From a virus, in IMG/VR virus record IMGVR_UViG_3300042898_006156, positions 1-64,000 of that record: a DNA stretch of 64,000 nucleotides; one strand, given 5' to 3'. Under the pieces are notes generated by a model. The model was not told where the DNA came from. It made no database searches and worked only from the letters and a program-made list of their open reading frames with translations. This document shows, piece after piece, positions 56,890 to 64,000 of the stretch (the stretch's first letter is position 1; each line of letters starts with the position of its first letter). Position numbers and translations under genes: made by a program.

Positions 56890-57140
56890 CCGCTCAAGAA
56901 ATTTTAGATCAAATCGAATCATACAAGAACAAGAAAGGTAAAGCAGAAGGCAGAGTTCAAACCTTGACTGAACAACTTGATGCTTTAGAAGTTGACTTTC
57001 AAACACTTGTAGATACCTGTGAAGAGAAGTTTGGTTGTAAGCCAAAAGATCTTAAAAAACTTATGGCTACGAAACAATCTGAATTAGAAGCTAAACTTCA
57101 AGAAATTGAAGAGAAACTCCAAGAGCTCACAGGAGAATAA
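56886..57140 (+). CDS. Coiled-coil subunit between Mre11 and Rad50 C-half, 84 aa
   Basis: TAQEILDQIESYKNKKGKAE and a continuous coiled coil, with CEEKFGC (a C-x5-C) in the middle at about residues 43-49 and ending LQEIEEKLQELTGE. It could replace part of the missing returning coil of Rad50 or bridge the halves. Overlaps the Mre11-like gene by four bases. Confidence 0.65.
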   Translation: MTAQEILDQIESYKNKKGKAEGRVQTLTEQLDALEVDFQTLVDTCEEKFGCKPKDLKKLMATKQSELEAKLQEIEEKLQELTGE

Positions 57141-57142
57141 TC

Positions 57143-57856
57143 TTGGACTTATTAGAAATCAAGAAAGAGTGCAACAAAATTGAAAGAAACTTGATTGCAC
57201 TCGAAATTGAAAGAAACGCCCTTGCAGCCCTTTTAGAAGAACAAGAACTTAAATTGCTAGAACTTGAAACTAAAAAAGATCATAATAAAAAGGGGCAGAT
57301 ATTTTTACGTATGAAAGCTGCTGACACTAGAGTTCAAGCCCTTGCATCTATTGAAGAAATCGTCACCGCAGCATTAAAAGAAATGTATGGTGAAGACTAT
57401 GTATTCTCTTTGGAATTGAAAGAAGTAAGTAGCAAAGAAGGCGAAAACACTGGTCTATTTACTATCTTACCTTGTGTTGAGAAATTGCATGATGGCAAAA
57501 GATCTAAGCGCCCAATCAAGGGTTCTAATGGTGGAGGCTTGATGGAGATTGTTAGTGTCCTCTTGCGTTTTGCATTTGGAACCTACAACAACTATGATAG
57601 TGTTTACGTACTTGATGAAGCATTCTCTGCTGTTTCTAAAGATGGAATAATGGGACAATTGCTCATATTTTTAGACAGATATATTGCCGAATTAGGATTG
57701 CAAGTGATATTAATTACCCATTCTGCTGAAAGTTTTTCTCAAATTTCTGCACAGAATTATCTTGTTTATAAAGAGGATGGTATTGCTAAGATCAAACTTG
57801 CATCTAGAGATGATATCCTTGAAATGCAAAGTTTGGCTATAAGCGCAAAAAAATGA
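57143..57856 (+). CDS. Rad50/SbcC-like ATPase, C-terminal half, TTG start
   Basis: 237 aa from a TTG with AGGAG upstream. An N-terminal coil (about 1-50) is followed by a signature-like region (SNGGGLMEIVSVLLR), Walker B with D-loop (VYVLDEAFSAVS) and the switch His (VILITHSAESF). It lacks a Walker A site, so it can only function with the N-half at 54779. Together the four genes make one Mre11-Rad50-type complex. Confidence 0.85.
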   Translation: MDLLEIKKECNKIERNLIALEIERNALAALLEEQELKLLELETKKDHNKKGQIFLRMKAADTRVQALASIEEIVTAALKEMYGEDYVFSLELKEVSSKEGENTGLFTILPCVEKLHDGKRSKRPIKGSNGGGLMEIVSVLLRFAFGTYNNYDSVYVLDEAFSAVSKDGIMGQLLIFLDRYIAELGLQVILITHSAESFSQISAQNYLVYKEDGIAKIKLASRDDILEMQSLAISAKK

Positions 57857-58695
57857 AAACAGTAAAAGATCCCACTTATGATTTCGTAAAAGGTATTTAT
57901 ATGCAACACGTTCCTCTACAATCTGAATTGGTCAACCCATTTCAAGCTAATAAACGTCAGCGTAAAAAGCCTGTAGTTAAGACACTCAAAGAAGCACCTG
58001 AAGATCTTAAGGATTGGACTGCCAAGCACTTCACTGACTATTTTTTAAATGAATACAAGAAAGCATTTGATGGGGTCTATCGAGTCACTTACACATCTGA
58101 CAATAAAATCATCAACATAATTGCTGATTTTATGGAAGACAATAAGTTAGACAAGAATGAATGGACCAAGAAATTTATTGATTGGTGCTTCACAAACAAG
58201 ACTGTGATTATGCAAAGGTCAGGACATTTCTTACTTATGGAATTTCCTCACTATTTGAATCGTTATTATCAAGACATAATCAACACAAGTAGTACCACTC
58301 CTCTTATTGATATCTATGATGAAGTAAAGAATTTGGCAAAGCTTGGTAGGTCCAAAGAATTGTTTTCAAAGTTTGGAATTCCTATTGTTTGCTCTTACTA
58401 CGCTAATACACAAAATATTAGCAAAGAAGATTTTACCTCTGGCTTGAATCAACTTTTCTTGACACTCTCTAAAGGTAATGCTGAAGAAAAGAAACTGATT
58501 GCTGATACTTTCCAAAAATCTGTTTCTAGATCACCATATCTTCCTGAATTTGAAATGCTTGATTGGCGTGAAATTTTTATTAAATACACTGCTAAATACA
58601 AGGAAGAAACCTGGTGGAGAGATGAAGATTATCCAGGTAATCCAAGATTTCAATTCGATAAGTTTATAAATGGACAGCAATCAAACAATAGATGA
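57853..58695 (+). CDS. Hypothetical replication-operon protein, 280 aa
   Basis: MKTVKDPTYDFVKGIYMQHV; basic linker KRQRKKPVVK, then a helical body with LDKNEWTKKFIDWCFTNKTVI. No motif recognised. Overlaps both neighbours (4 and 26 bases), so it is expressed with the Rad50-like and AAA+ genes and probably works on DNA. Confidence 0.65.
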   Translation: MKTVKDPTYDFVKGIYMQHVPLQSELVNPFQANKRQRKKPVVKTLKEAPEDLKDWTAKHFTDYFLNEYKKAFDGVYRVTYTSDNKIINIIADFMEDNKLDKNEWTKKFIDWCFTNKTVIMQRSGHFLLMEFPHYLNRYYQDIINTSSTTPLIDIYDEVKNLAKLGRSKELFSKFGIPIVCSYYANTQNISKEDFTSGLNQLFLTLSKGNAEEKKLIADTFQKSVSRSPYLPEFEMLDWREIFIKYTAKYKEETWWRDEDYPGNPRFQFDKFINGQQSNNR

Positions 58696-60274
58696 AATTG
58701 AGCTGCTAATAAGATCTAAAAGAACTGTCTTATATTTAGTATCTCAAGAAGAAAATAGAGTAATATCAGCTTTGGAAAATTTATGTTCCAAAGCTGATAC
58801 TTCTTGGGATCTCGTAAAATGGGATATTGTTTCTGGACTTCATTCAACTTTCCCAGAATTTTTACCCGCAAAAGCTTCTGATTGTGTACTAGATCAAGAA
58901 GAAGTATTGGGCTGGTTCAAAAAACTTATAGTACCAAAGAATAAATTTTGTATACTGGTACTTAAAGATTACAACAAATTTTTTGGTTCTGGAAACTATC
59001 GTGGACAAGTTGAAATAAAAGTTGTCCGCCAATTGAAAAACTTAAGCTTTGATTTTTCCACAGAGAACAAAGCAATAATTATTCTTTCTTCAATACTAGA
59101 ATTACCAACAGATCTAGAAAAGTCTGTTCCTGTAATTGATTTCCCACTTCCTAGTAAAGATGAAATAACAGAAAAAATTACATATCTTTTAGAAAAAGCA
59201 TCTAAAAGACCTGACCTTGCTGCTAAATTTCAAACATCATACATCAAAGAAGAATTAGACAATGTAGTCAATTGTTTCAGAGGTTTGACCATATCTGAAT
59301 GTGAGCAAGTTTGTACATATTGTATGATCAAGCACACTTCTTTATTACCAGAATCAATTATCCAACAAAAGAAAGATATTATCCGTAAGTCAGGTTTATT
59401 AGATTGGATTGATGATCCCACTGATATGAATAGTATTGGTGGTTTGTCAGGTTTAAAATCTTGGCTTGAAAAACGTAAAGATGCTTTTTCATTAGAAGCA
59501 TTGGACTATGGATTGCCAGCAAATCCTAAAGGCATATTACTTGTAGGTATTCAAGGTGCTGGCAAATCATTATTCGCCAAAGCAATATCATCATTCTGGA
59601 ATTTCCCCTTATTAAGACTTGATATGGGCAAAGTATTTTCTGGTCTTGTTGGAAGTTCTGAACAAAATATGCGACAGGTTTTCAAAGTGGCTGAATCTGT
59701 TGCCCCCTGTATTCTTTGGTGTGATGAAATTGATAAGGGTATGTCTGGATCAAAAGCATCTAGCACAACTGATGGCGGTACAACTTCAAGAGTTTTGGGT
59801 TCTTGGCTCACATGGATGCAGGATAGAAAATCTCCAGTATTTGTTGTTGCTACTGCCAATGATGTTTCTTCCTTACCGCCAGAATTATTAAGAAAAGGTA
59901 GATTTGATGAGATTTTCTTTGTAGATCTTCCTAAATTACTGGAAAGAAAAACTATATTTAAAATCCACCTTGAAAAAAGAAACAGAAATCCTAAGAATTT
60001 TAATTTGGAATTATTAGCAGATTTATCTGAAAGTTTTACTGGAGCTGAAATCGAAGCAGCCATAGAAGCAGCATTATATGAAGCATTTAGTGATAACAAA
60101 AGAGAAATTATTACATCCGATATAGCAGACGCAATTAAAGATTCCGTTCCCATTTCTAAATTGATGAAAGAAGAGATACAATACTTGAGATCTTGGGCTA
60201 GTGAAAGAGCACGAAATGCATCCAGTAGCAATTCTGAAATTAAGAGATACAATGGGAACGAGGATGATTTGTAA
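58670..60274 (+). CDS. AAA+ ATPase, Ycf46/FtsH-type
   Basis: 534 aa. N-terminal part (about 1-230) resembles the Ycf46 domain (IDEIELLIRSKRTVLYLVSQ, EENRVISAL). The AAA+ core follows: Walker A GILLVGIQGAGKSLFAKAI (about 285), Walker B ILWCDEIDKG, sensor 1 VFVVATAN, arginine finger region LRKGRFDEIFFVDLP, and sensor 2 FTGAEIEAAIEAALYEA. Such ATPases remodel or unload proteins; in this operon it may act on the helicase or polymerase complex. It has no protease domain. Confidence 0.9.
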   Translation: MDSNQTIDEIELLIRSKRTVLYLVSQEENRVISALENLCSKADTSWDLVKWDIVSGLHSTFPEFLPAKASDCVLDQEEVLGWFKKLIVPKNKFCILVLKDYNKFFGSGNYRGQVEIKVVRQLKNLSFDFSTENKAIIILSSILELPTDLEKSVPVIDFPLPSKDEITEKITYLLEKASKRPDLAAKFQTSYIKEELDNVVNCFRGLTISECEQVCTYCMIKHTSLLPESIIQQKKDIIRKSGLLDWIDDPTDMNSIGGLSGLKSWLEKRKDAFSLEALDYGLPANPKGILLVGIQGAGKSLFAKAISSFWNFPLLRLDMGKVFSGLVGSSEQNMRQVFKVAESVAPCILWCDEIDKGMSGSKASSTTDGGTTSRVLGSWLTWMQDRKSPVFVVATANDVSSLPPELLRKGRFDEIFFVDLPKLLERKTIFKIHLEKRNRNPKNFNLELLADLSESFTGAEIEAAIEAALYEAFSDNKREIITSDIADAIKDSVPISKLMKEEIQYLRSWASERARNASSSNSEIKRYNGNEDDL

Positions 60275-61071
60275 TGGCTGAACCTAATTTTGAAGATATA
60301 TTGGGTCTAAATGATTTAAAAGAAAACTTACAAAATAGCGCTAGAAACCTTAGAATGAATAAAGGTATTGGCTGTGCTCTTTGTGATTATTTTGGTTACA
60401 CTACAAATTACAAGGGTAAATCTGTAATGTGTTCTTGTGAGAAAGAAAAATTTCTCCGAGAATTATATGTCAAGGCCAATGTTCCAAGAGTTTATATTGG
60501 TAAAAGCTTGGATGATTGGAACATTCGTGCAGACGCTCATGGAAGAGATCTTGGCCAAGAATCTAAAACTAGTGAACGAGTATTACTTTTACTAAAGTAT
60601 TTTGAGAAGTTTTTGATTGATATTGTCAATAATGATCCTCCAAATATTCGTCATACCGGAAACATCAGGACACCACTTACTTCAATTATTTTTGATGGCA
60701 AGAATGGTAGTGGCAAAACATTCATAGGTGCTGTTTTAGTTCAATCTGCTATCAAAAAAGGCTTGTCTTCCAAGTATTATGATTGGACTGAAATTATAAG
60801 CATCTTAAGTGATTTTGATAAAAAAGATGAATTTGACAAGATGAACGAAGAATTCAAAAATCTTGATTTTATCGTTATTGATGGTATTGAACAATACAAG
60901 CAAACCCACCCTCAATTCCCACAAAATTTGGATAGACTATCAAAATCGAGAGTAAATTCTGGTAAACCTTTTATTTTATTGACGTATGGAACTTCAAACA
61001 TCTCAACAGGATCAGGATGGAATTCTTTACTTCGCAGTTGTATTACGATAAGGTTGCCTTACGCAAGATGA
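60274..61071 (+). CDS. DnaC/IstB-like helicase loader with zinc finger
   Basis: 265 aa. CALCDYFGYTTNYKGKSVMC then SC gives an N-terminal zinc finger (about residues 31-52). The ATPase has Walker A FDGKNGSGKTFIGAVL (about 142) and Walker B NLDFIVIDGIEQ. DnaC-type loaders place the hexameric helicase on DNA. The next gene is the helicase; the start touches the upstream stop (TAATG) and the end overlaps the helicase ATG (ATGA). Confidence 0.85.
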   Translation: MAEPNFEDILGLNDLKENLQNSARNLRMNKGIGCALCDYFGYTTNYKGKSVMCSCEKEKFLRELYVKANVPRVYIGKSLDDWNIRADAHGRDLGQESKTSERVLLLLKYFEKFLIDIVNNDPPNIRHTGNIRTPLTSIIFDGKNGSGKTFIGAVLVQSAIKKGLSSKYYDWTEIISILSDFDKKDEFDKMNEEFKNLDFIVIDGIEQYKQTHPQFPQNLDRLSKSRVNSGKPFILLTYGTSNISTGSGWNSLLRSCITIRLPYAR

Positions 61072-62666
61072 AATTAGATCAACGTTCATTAGAAATTATG
61101 TTTTTATCATCCATCACTAAAAGTACAAAGTGTATGGATAAGGCTCTTGCACGTCAAATTACAAAAGATCATTTCGTTCACATAGAGCCTAGCGACACTT
61201 CTTCTTACACCCAGAAAATGTACGATTTTATAATGAAGTACTGGGAAAGAAGTGGTGGAAGTTTGCTCACTGGCTTTGTTCTTGAATCTTCTTTAAATGA
61301 AAGCAATATTAAAGATTACACTCGTAGAAAATATATTTCTTTATGGGATGAGATTGAGAATTTTGATTTTGATGAGAATGATTTTCATGAGGTTACTAGT
61401 TTATTAAAGAAAAATAAGGGTCTGCGTACACTTACTAAAACTTTTGAATCTTCCAATTCTTTTCTTGCTAATGGCGATCTTTCTAAAACTGTAGAAGCTA
61501 TTCAAAAAGATCTTGATGATATACAAGATGAACTTTCTGAAAAATTTTCAGAGATTCAGAACTTTGATGTTTCTAATAGCGCTGATTTTTTCAAGAAAGA
61601 ATATGAAAAGCGTCTTACACAGCCTGAATTATTTAAAGGTATTGAGTGTGGGATAAGCAACATTGACTCTAAAACTTTTGGATGGATGCCTGGACAAATT
61701 ATTGTTTTTCTAGCTCCTTCTTCTGGTGGTAAGAGTGTAATGCTCTTAAACTCTGCTCTTCATGCTAATAAAGTTGGCAAGAAGAAAGTTTTGTATCTCT
61801 CTTTTGAAATGAACTCTTGGCTTTGTTTGCTTCGCCATGTTTCATTAAATTTCGAAATTCCTTATGATCAAATCAAAGGCACAGATCTTTCTCCTGATGA
61901 AATGAAGACAATTTATGATGGATTAAAAACACAAGAGAATGGTCCATATTTTGAATATGATGTCAATATGGAAGATCCTACGCCAGAGTATATTGATCAG
62001 AAAATTAGAGAGTTGATTAACACTAAAGGCAAGCCAGATCTTCTTGTTGTTGACTATATCGGAAATATGACTGTACGTAAGGCAGTTAATGGAGCAAAAG
62101 ATTGGGAAAATCAATCTCAAGCAGTTAAGGGATTATTCTTACTAGCTAAAAGATATAACATTCCAGTGCTTACTGCTCAACAGATTAATCGGGATACAAT
62201 TAGAGATTCTCGTAAGTCTAAAGATGAGAAGAAATTCATGTCTTATGATCAGGCTGCAGCATCTGGAGGTCAAAACCTTATGCACCTTTGTACCTATGCT
62301 ATTGCCATGGAACCTAATCGTGAGCACGGATATTGCATTCTTCATCCTGTAAAAATGCGTGATGCTTGGTTTAATCCATTTCCTATTCGTATGAACAGAG
62401 AATATAACAAAGTCACTGAATTAGATGAAGAAGAGCAACAACAGATATTAGCATTGCACGGTGTTGCAACTGGTAATACAGTTGTCAAGGAAGTTCCCAA
62501 AACAGATCGCCCAGATGGCAAAACTCCTATAAGACGACCTACTATTATTTCAAATGATGGCACTGTTGTTGATAATGTGCTTGAACTAGATGAAGAAGAA
62601 TTTGTACCTTTGAATCTTGATGATAATAGAGAACTTTCAGTGCCAGACTGGATGATTTATGAATAA
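61068..62666 (+). CDS. DnaB-like replicative helicase
   Basis: 532 aa from an ATG that overlaps the loader stop; the frame opens 51 bases earlier but this start is preferred. KLDQRSLEIMFLSSITKSTK begins the N-terminal domain. The RecA-like core has GWMPGQIIVFLAPSSGGKSV (Walker A about 220), VLYLSFEMNSW, DLLVVDYIGNM (Walker B), VLTAQQINRD and GGQNLMHLC. It unwinds the fork 5' to 3'. The acidic C-terminal tail is an extension. Confidence 0.9.
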   Translation: MKLDQRSLEIMFLSSITKSTKCMDKALARQITKDHFVHIEPSDTSSYTQKMYDFIMKYWERSGGSLLTGFVLESSLNESNIKDYTRRKYISLWDEIENFDFDENDFHEVTSLLKKNKGLRTLTKTFESSNSFLANGDLSKTVEAIQKDLDDIQDELSEKFSEIQNFDVSNSADFFKKEYEKRLTQPELFKGIECGISNIDSKTFGWMPGQIIVFLAPSSGGKSVMLLNSALHANKVGKKKVLYLSFEMNSWLCLLRHVSLNFEIPYDQIKGTDLSPDEMKTIYDGLKTQENGPYFEYDVNMEDPTPEYIDQKIRELINTKGKPDLLVVDYIGNMTVRKAVNGAKDWENQSQAVKGLFLLAKRYNIPVLTAQQINRDTIRDSRKSKDEKKFMSYDQAAASGGQNLMHLCTYAIAMEPNREHGYCILHPVKMRDAWFNPFPIRMNREYNKVTELDEEEQQQILALHGVATGNTVVKEVPKTDRPDGKTPIRRPTIISNDGTVVDNVLELDEEEFVPLNLDDNRELSVPDWMIYE

Positions 62667-63291
62667 AGCTACAATCACACGTAATTTTATTGATAATTTA
62701 GTAAAATCGATTGATATCATGGAGTTTATGGAGTCTGAGTATGATTCTGACTTCATAATATCAAAACATACTGATTGGGCTAATACAAGATGTCCCATGC
62801 CAAATCACGATGATGGTAACCCTTCTTTTGGTGTCAATACCAAAACTAACACCTACAATTGTTTTGGCTGTGGTGCTACTGGAGACTTAATTCAACTTGT
62901 TCAGGATGTTGAAGGATTGAATTTTGTAGAAGCAATACATAAACTCTCTGTATTTGCTAAAATTGATGTCGAAACTGTTGATTTTGATGTCAAATATCTT
63001 ATGAGAGAAGTAAGCAATACAATCAAGAAATATCTAGAGAAAGAAAATAATGCTAGTAATTATCCTGGCGGTTTATCAGAGGTAGATTTCTTAATTTCTT
63101 TTTCTGAAAAGATTAAAAAATACGAACGGCTTAATAATTATAATCCTGAATTCATCACTTGGACTGATAGTGTTTATAAGCAGATAGATGAAGACTTACA
63201 CAAAGAAAACTTTAAGAATTTAAATATCTTATGGAAAAATTTTATCAAGAGTGCAAAAATAAAGATGGGAGAACTAAATGAACAGCATTGA
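62659..63291 (+). CDS. CHC2 zinc-finger primase subunit, no TOPRIM domain
   Basis: 210 aa. CPMPNHDDGNPSFGVNTKTN and YNCFGCGATGDLIQLVQDVE form the DnaG-type CHC2 zinc domain (C..H..C-x2-C, about residues 50-85). In DnaG a TOPRIM catalytic domain would follow within the same chain; here only ~120 helical residues follow. The catalytic half is expected in another gene, maybe beyond the window. Overlaps the helicase stop by eight bases. Confidence 0.85.
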   Translation: MNKATITRNFIDNLVKSIDIMEFMESEYDSDFIISKHTDWANTRCPMPNHDDGNPSFGVNTKTNTYNCFGCGATGDLIQLVQDVEGLNFVEAIHKLSVFAKIDVETVDFDVKYLMREVSNTIKKYLEKENNASNYPGGLSEVDFLISFSEKIKKYERLNNYNPEFITWTDSVYKQIDEDLHKENFKNLNILWKNFIKSAKIKMGELNEQH

Positions 63292-63523
63292 AATTATTGA
63301 AAAACTAAAACAAACTTTTAATGATGCTCCTGATGAAATTCCAGTGAACATTCTTGTTAATGGGCATTTAGCTAATAAAATCTATTTTATTCATCAGCTA
63401 ATGTTGGCTGAAAATCCAGGATATACTGAAGAAGATGTTTACAAGTATATTTTCTGGTCTGGTTCAAATAAAATTTTAGAAGATCTAGCTAATAATGTCC
63501 AAAACGATTATCCTGAATCCTGA
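63278..63523 (+). CDS. Hypothetical protein, 81 aa
   Basis: MNSIEIIEKLKQTFNDAPDE; helical, with NPGYTEEDVYKYIFWSGSNK. GGAGAA precedes the ATG. It overlaps both neighbours. Not recognised. Confidence 0.6.
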   Translation: MNSIEIIEKLKQTFNDAPDEIPVNILVNGHLANKIYFIHQLMLAENPGYTEEDVYKYIFWSGSNKILEDLANNVQNDYPES

Positions 63524-64000
63524 AGTTATAGCTCAAGTTTTAAAACACAACGAAGTGGATGTTTATATTCTTTGGGCTATCTCTAAATTGGTTGATGAGA
63601 ATAATTCAGGTATTGTTCCTATCGAAGAAATCATTAACATAGCTAAAATTGTATTTCAGTATTCCTCTACTTTTGTTTATGACAAAATCAAAAAAGGAAC
63701 AGATCTTTATTGGACAGCTCCTCACGGTAAATTTGGCAAAAAGAGTGTCTGTTTATTTTCTATCAACAAAATTATTAATCGCTTAAAGCCCGAAATCACA
63801 AGATCAAAACCTGTAGCTGTCCCATTATCGGCTCTTCAAAGTCAAAGCTCTAAATATGTCAAAGAACTTTTGATTTGTATTTTTGCTGCTAGATATGAAG
63901 ATGAAAGACCAGTAGCTATAGAAACTATTTCTATCTACACTGGGCAAAGTGAATCTACAGTGAGAAATGCCATAAAAAGCTGCAAATATATATCTTCAAG
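63495..64000 (+). CDS. Hypothetical protein with winged-helix-like segments, cut by window edge
   Basis: An open frame from the ATG at 63495 to the right edge without a stop (168 residues visible). It begins MSKTIILNPEVIAQVLKHNE; the late part VAIETISIYTGQSESTVRNA and IKSCKYIS looks like a helix-turn-helix. Replication-initiator or regulator is possible by position. Partial. Confidence 0.6.
   Translation, partial: MSKTIILNPEVIAQVLKHNEVDVYILWAISKLVDENNSGIVPIEEIINIAKIVFQYSSTFVYDKIKKGTDLYWTAPHGKFGKKSVCLFSINKIINRLKPEITRSKPVAVPLSALQSQSSKYVKELLICIFAARYEDERPVAIETISIYTGQSESTVRNAIKSCKYISS

Noticed and set aside
59551-60252. A 233-residue antisense frame in the AAA+ gene
   Set aside because: Serine/leucine-rich mirror of a conserved ATPase domain; no start signals.
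1-64000. Alternative genetic code (TAG recoding, seen in some huge phages)
   Set aside because: TAG is used as a stop in several well-supported genes (for example at 998 and 33184), and no suppressor tRNA was found.
1-64000. CRISPR array
   Set aside because: No regularly spaced direct repeats with unique spacers; the repeated elements at 0.3-3.3 kb are about 1 kb apart.
1-64000. Insertion sequence, transposase or integrase gene
   Set aside because: No transposase or integrase motif was seen; the only mobile-type genes are the two free-standing endonucleases.

Overview
The window looks like part of a large, AT-rich double-stranded DNA phage genome (a jumbo or huge phage, or a phage bin from a metagenome). 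The reasons are: many short, tightly packed genes in strand-switching blocks; a phage-style replication and recombination operon (Mre11/Rad50-like, AAA+, DnaC-like loader, DnaB-like helicase, CHC2 zinc primase); two RusA-type resolvases; two free-standing zinc-finger endonucleases; an orphan DNA methyltransferase; five tRNA genes; and no host housekeeping genes. Stop codons include TAG, so the code appears standard. No terminase, portal or major capsid gene is visible, so the main structural module probably lies outside. A pseudopilin-like gene (9180-10145) has an FTLIE prepilin start, a FPVFAQAR stretch and an H-x9-DG tail, a style typical of Armatimonadota and Planctomycetes. This hints at a host in that part of the tree but does not prove it.

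Layout. 1-4.3 kb: small orphan genes, mostly with their own near-consensus promoters, several placed so that the transcript would start at the ATG. Four copies of a TTGACA-plus-palindrome element lie just behind minus-strand genes here. 4.34-4.88 kb: a 540-base noncoding block with G-runs, TATATATA tracts and a long palindrome, followed by an endonuclease gene. 5.8-9.1 kb: a minus-strand set of small proteins sharing an N-terminal helical tag. 9.2-10.6 kb: pseudopilin and a small secreted protein. 10.7-20.1 kb: two giant tandem paralogues with the same tag at the C-terminus, a PcfJ-like protein and an ADP-ribosyltransferase-like protein, the last two starting MWY. 20.2-29 kb: RusA, sugar dehydratase, tRNAs, tiny membrane peptides, endonuclease, methyltransferase and two more tagged proteins. 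29-35.6 kb: Fic protein, DEDDh exonuclease, a secreted fibronectin-III-like protein and a GH5-like glycoside hydrolase. 35.7-42.2 kb: plus-strand small genes including a cluster of Tad2-like (DUF2829) domains and a FeoA-like protein. 42.2-43.9 kb: two glycosyltransferases. 43.9-52.4 kb: minus-strand tagged proteins, a PD-(D/E)XK nuclease, a second RusA and a likely virion or assembly group. 52.5-54.3 kb: a secreted protein and small genes. 54.3-64 kb: the replication and recombination operon.

How the parts may work together. The 54-64 kb operon supplies helicase, loader, zinc primase subunit and end-processing nuclease; the Rad50-like ATPase is split into two genes that flank the Mre11-like gene. 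RusA proteins, the exonuclease and the Cas4/RecB-like nuclease fit recombination-dependent replication. At least eleven otherwise unrelated proteins carry a short helical tag, at either end of the chain, with the pattern (K)hAxxLDxxGxYxxAD; three more begin MWY. Because one MWY protein is an ADP-ribosyltransferase, as in the T4 virion-injected Alt protein, I infer that these tags may sort cargo into the head or onto a common machine. The Tad2-like cluster suggests an anti-defence island. The glycosyltransferases, dehydratase, GH5-like protein and secreted proteins point to modification of, or attack on, the host surface.
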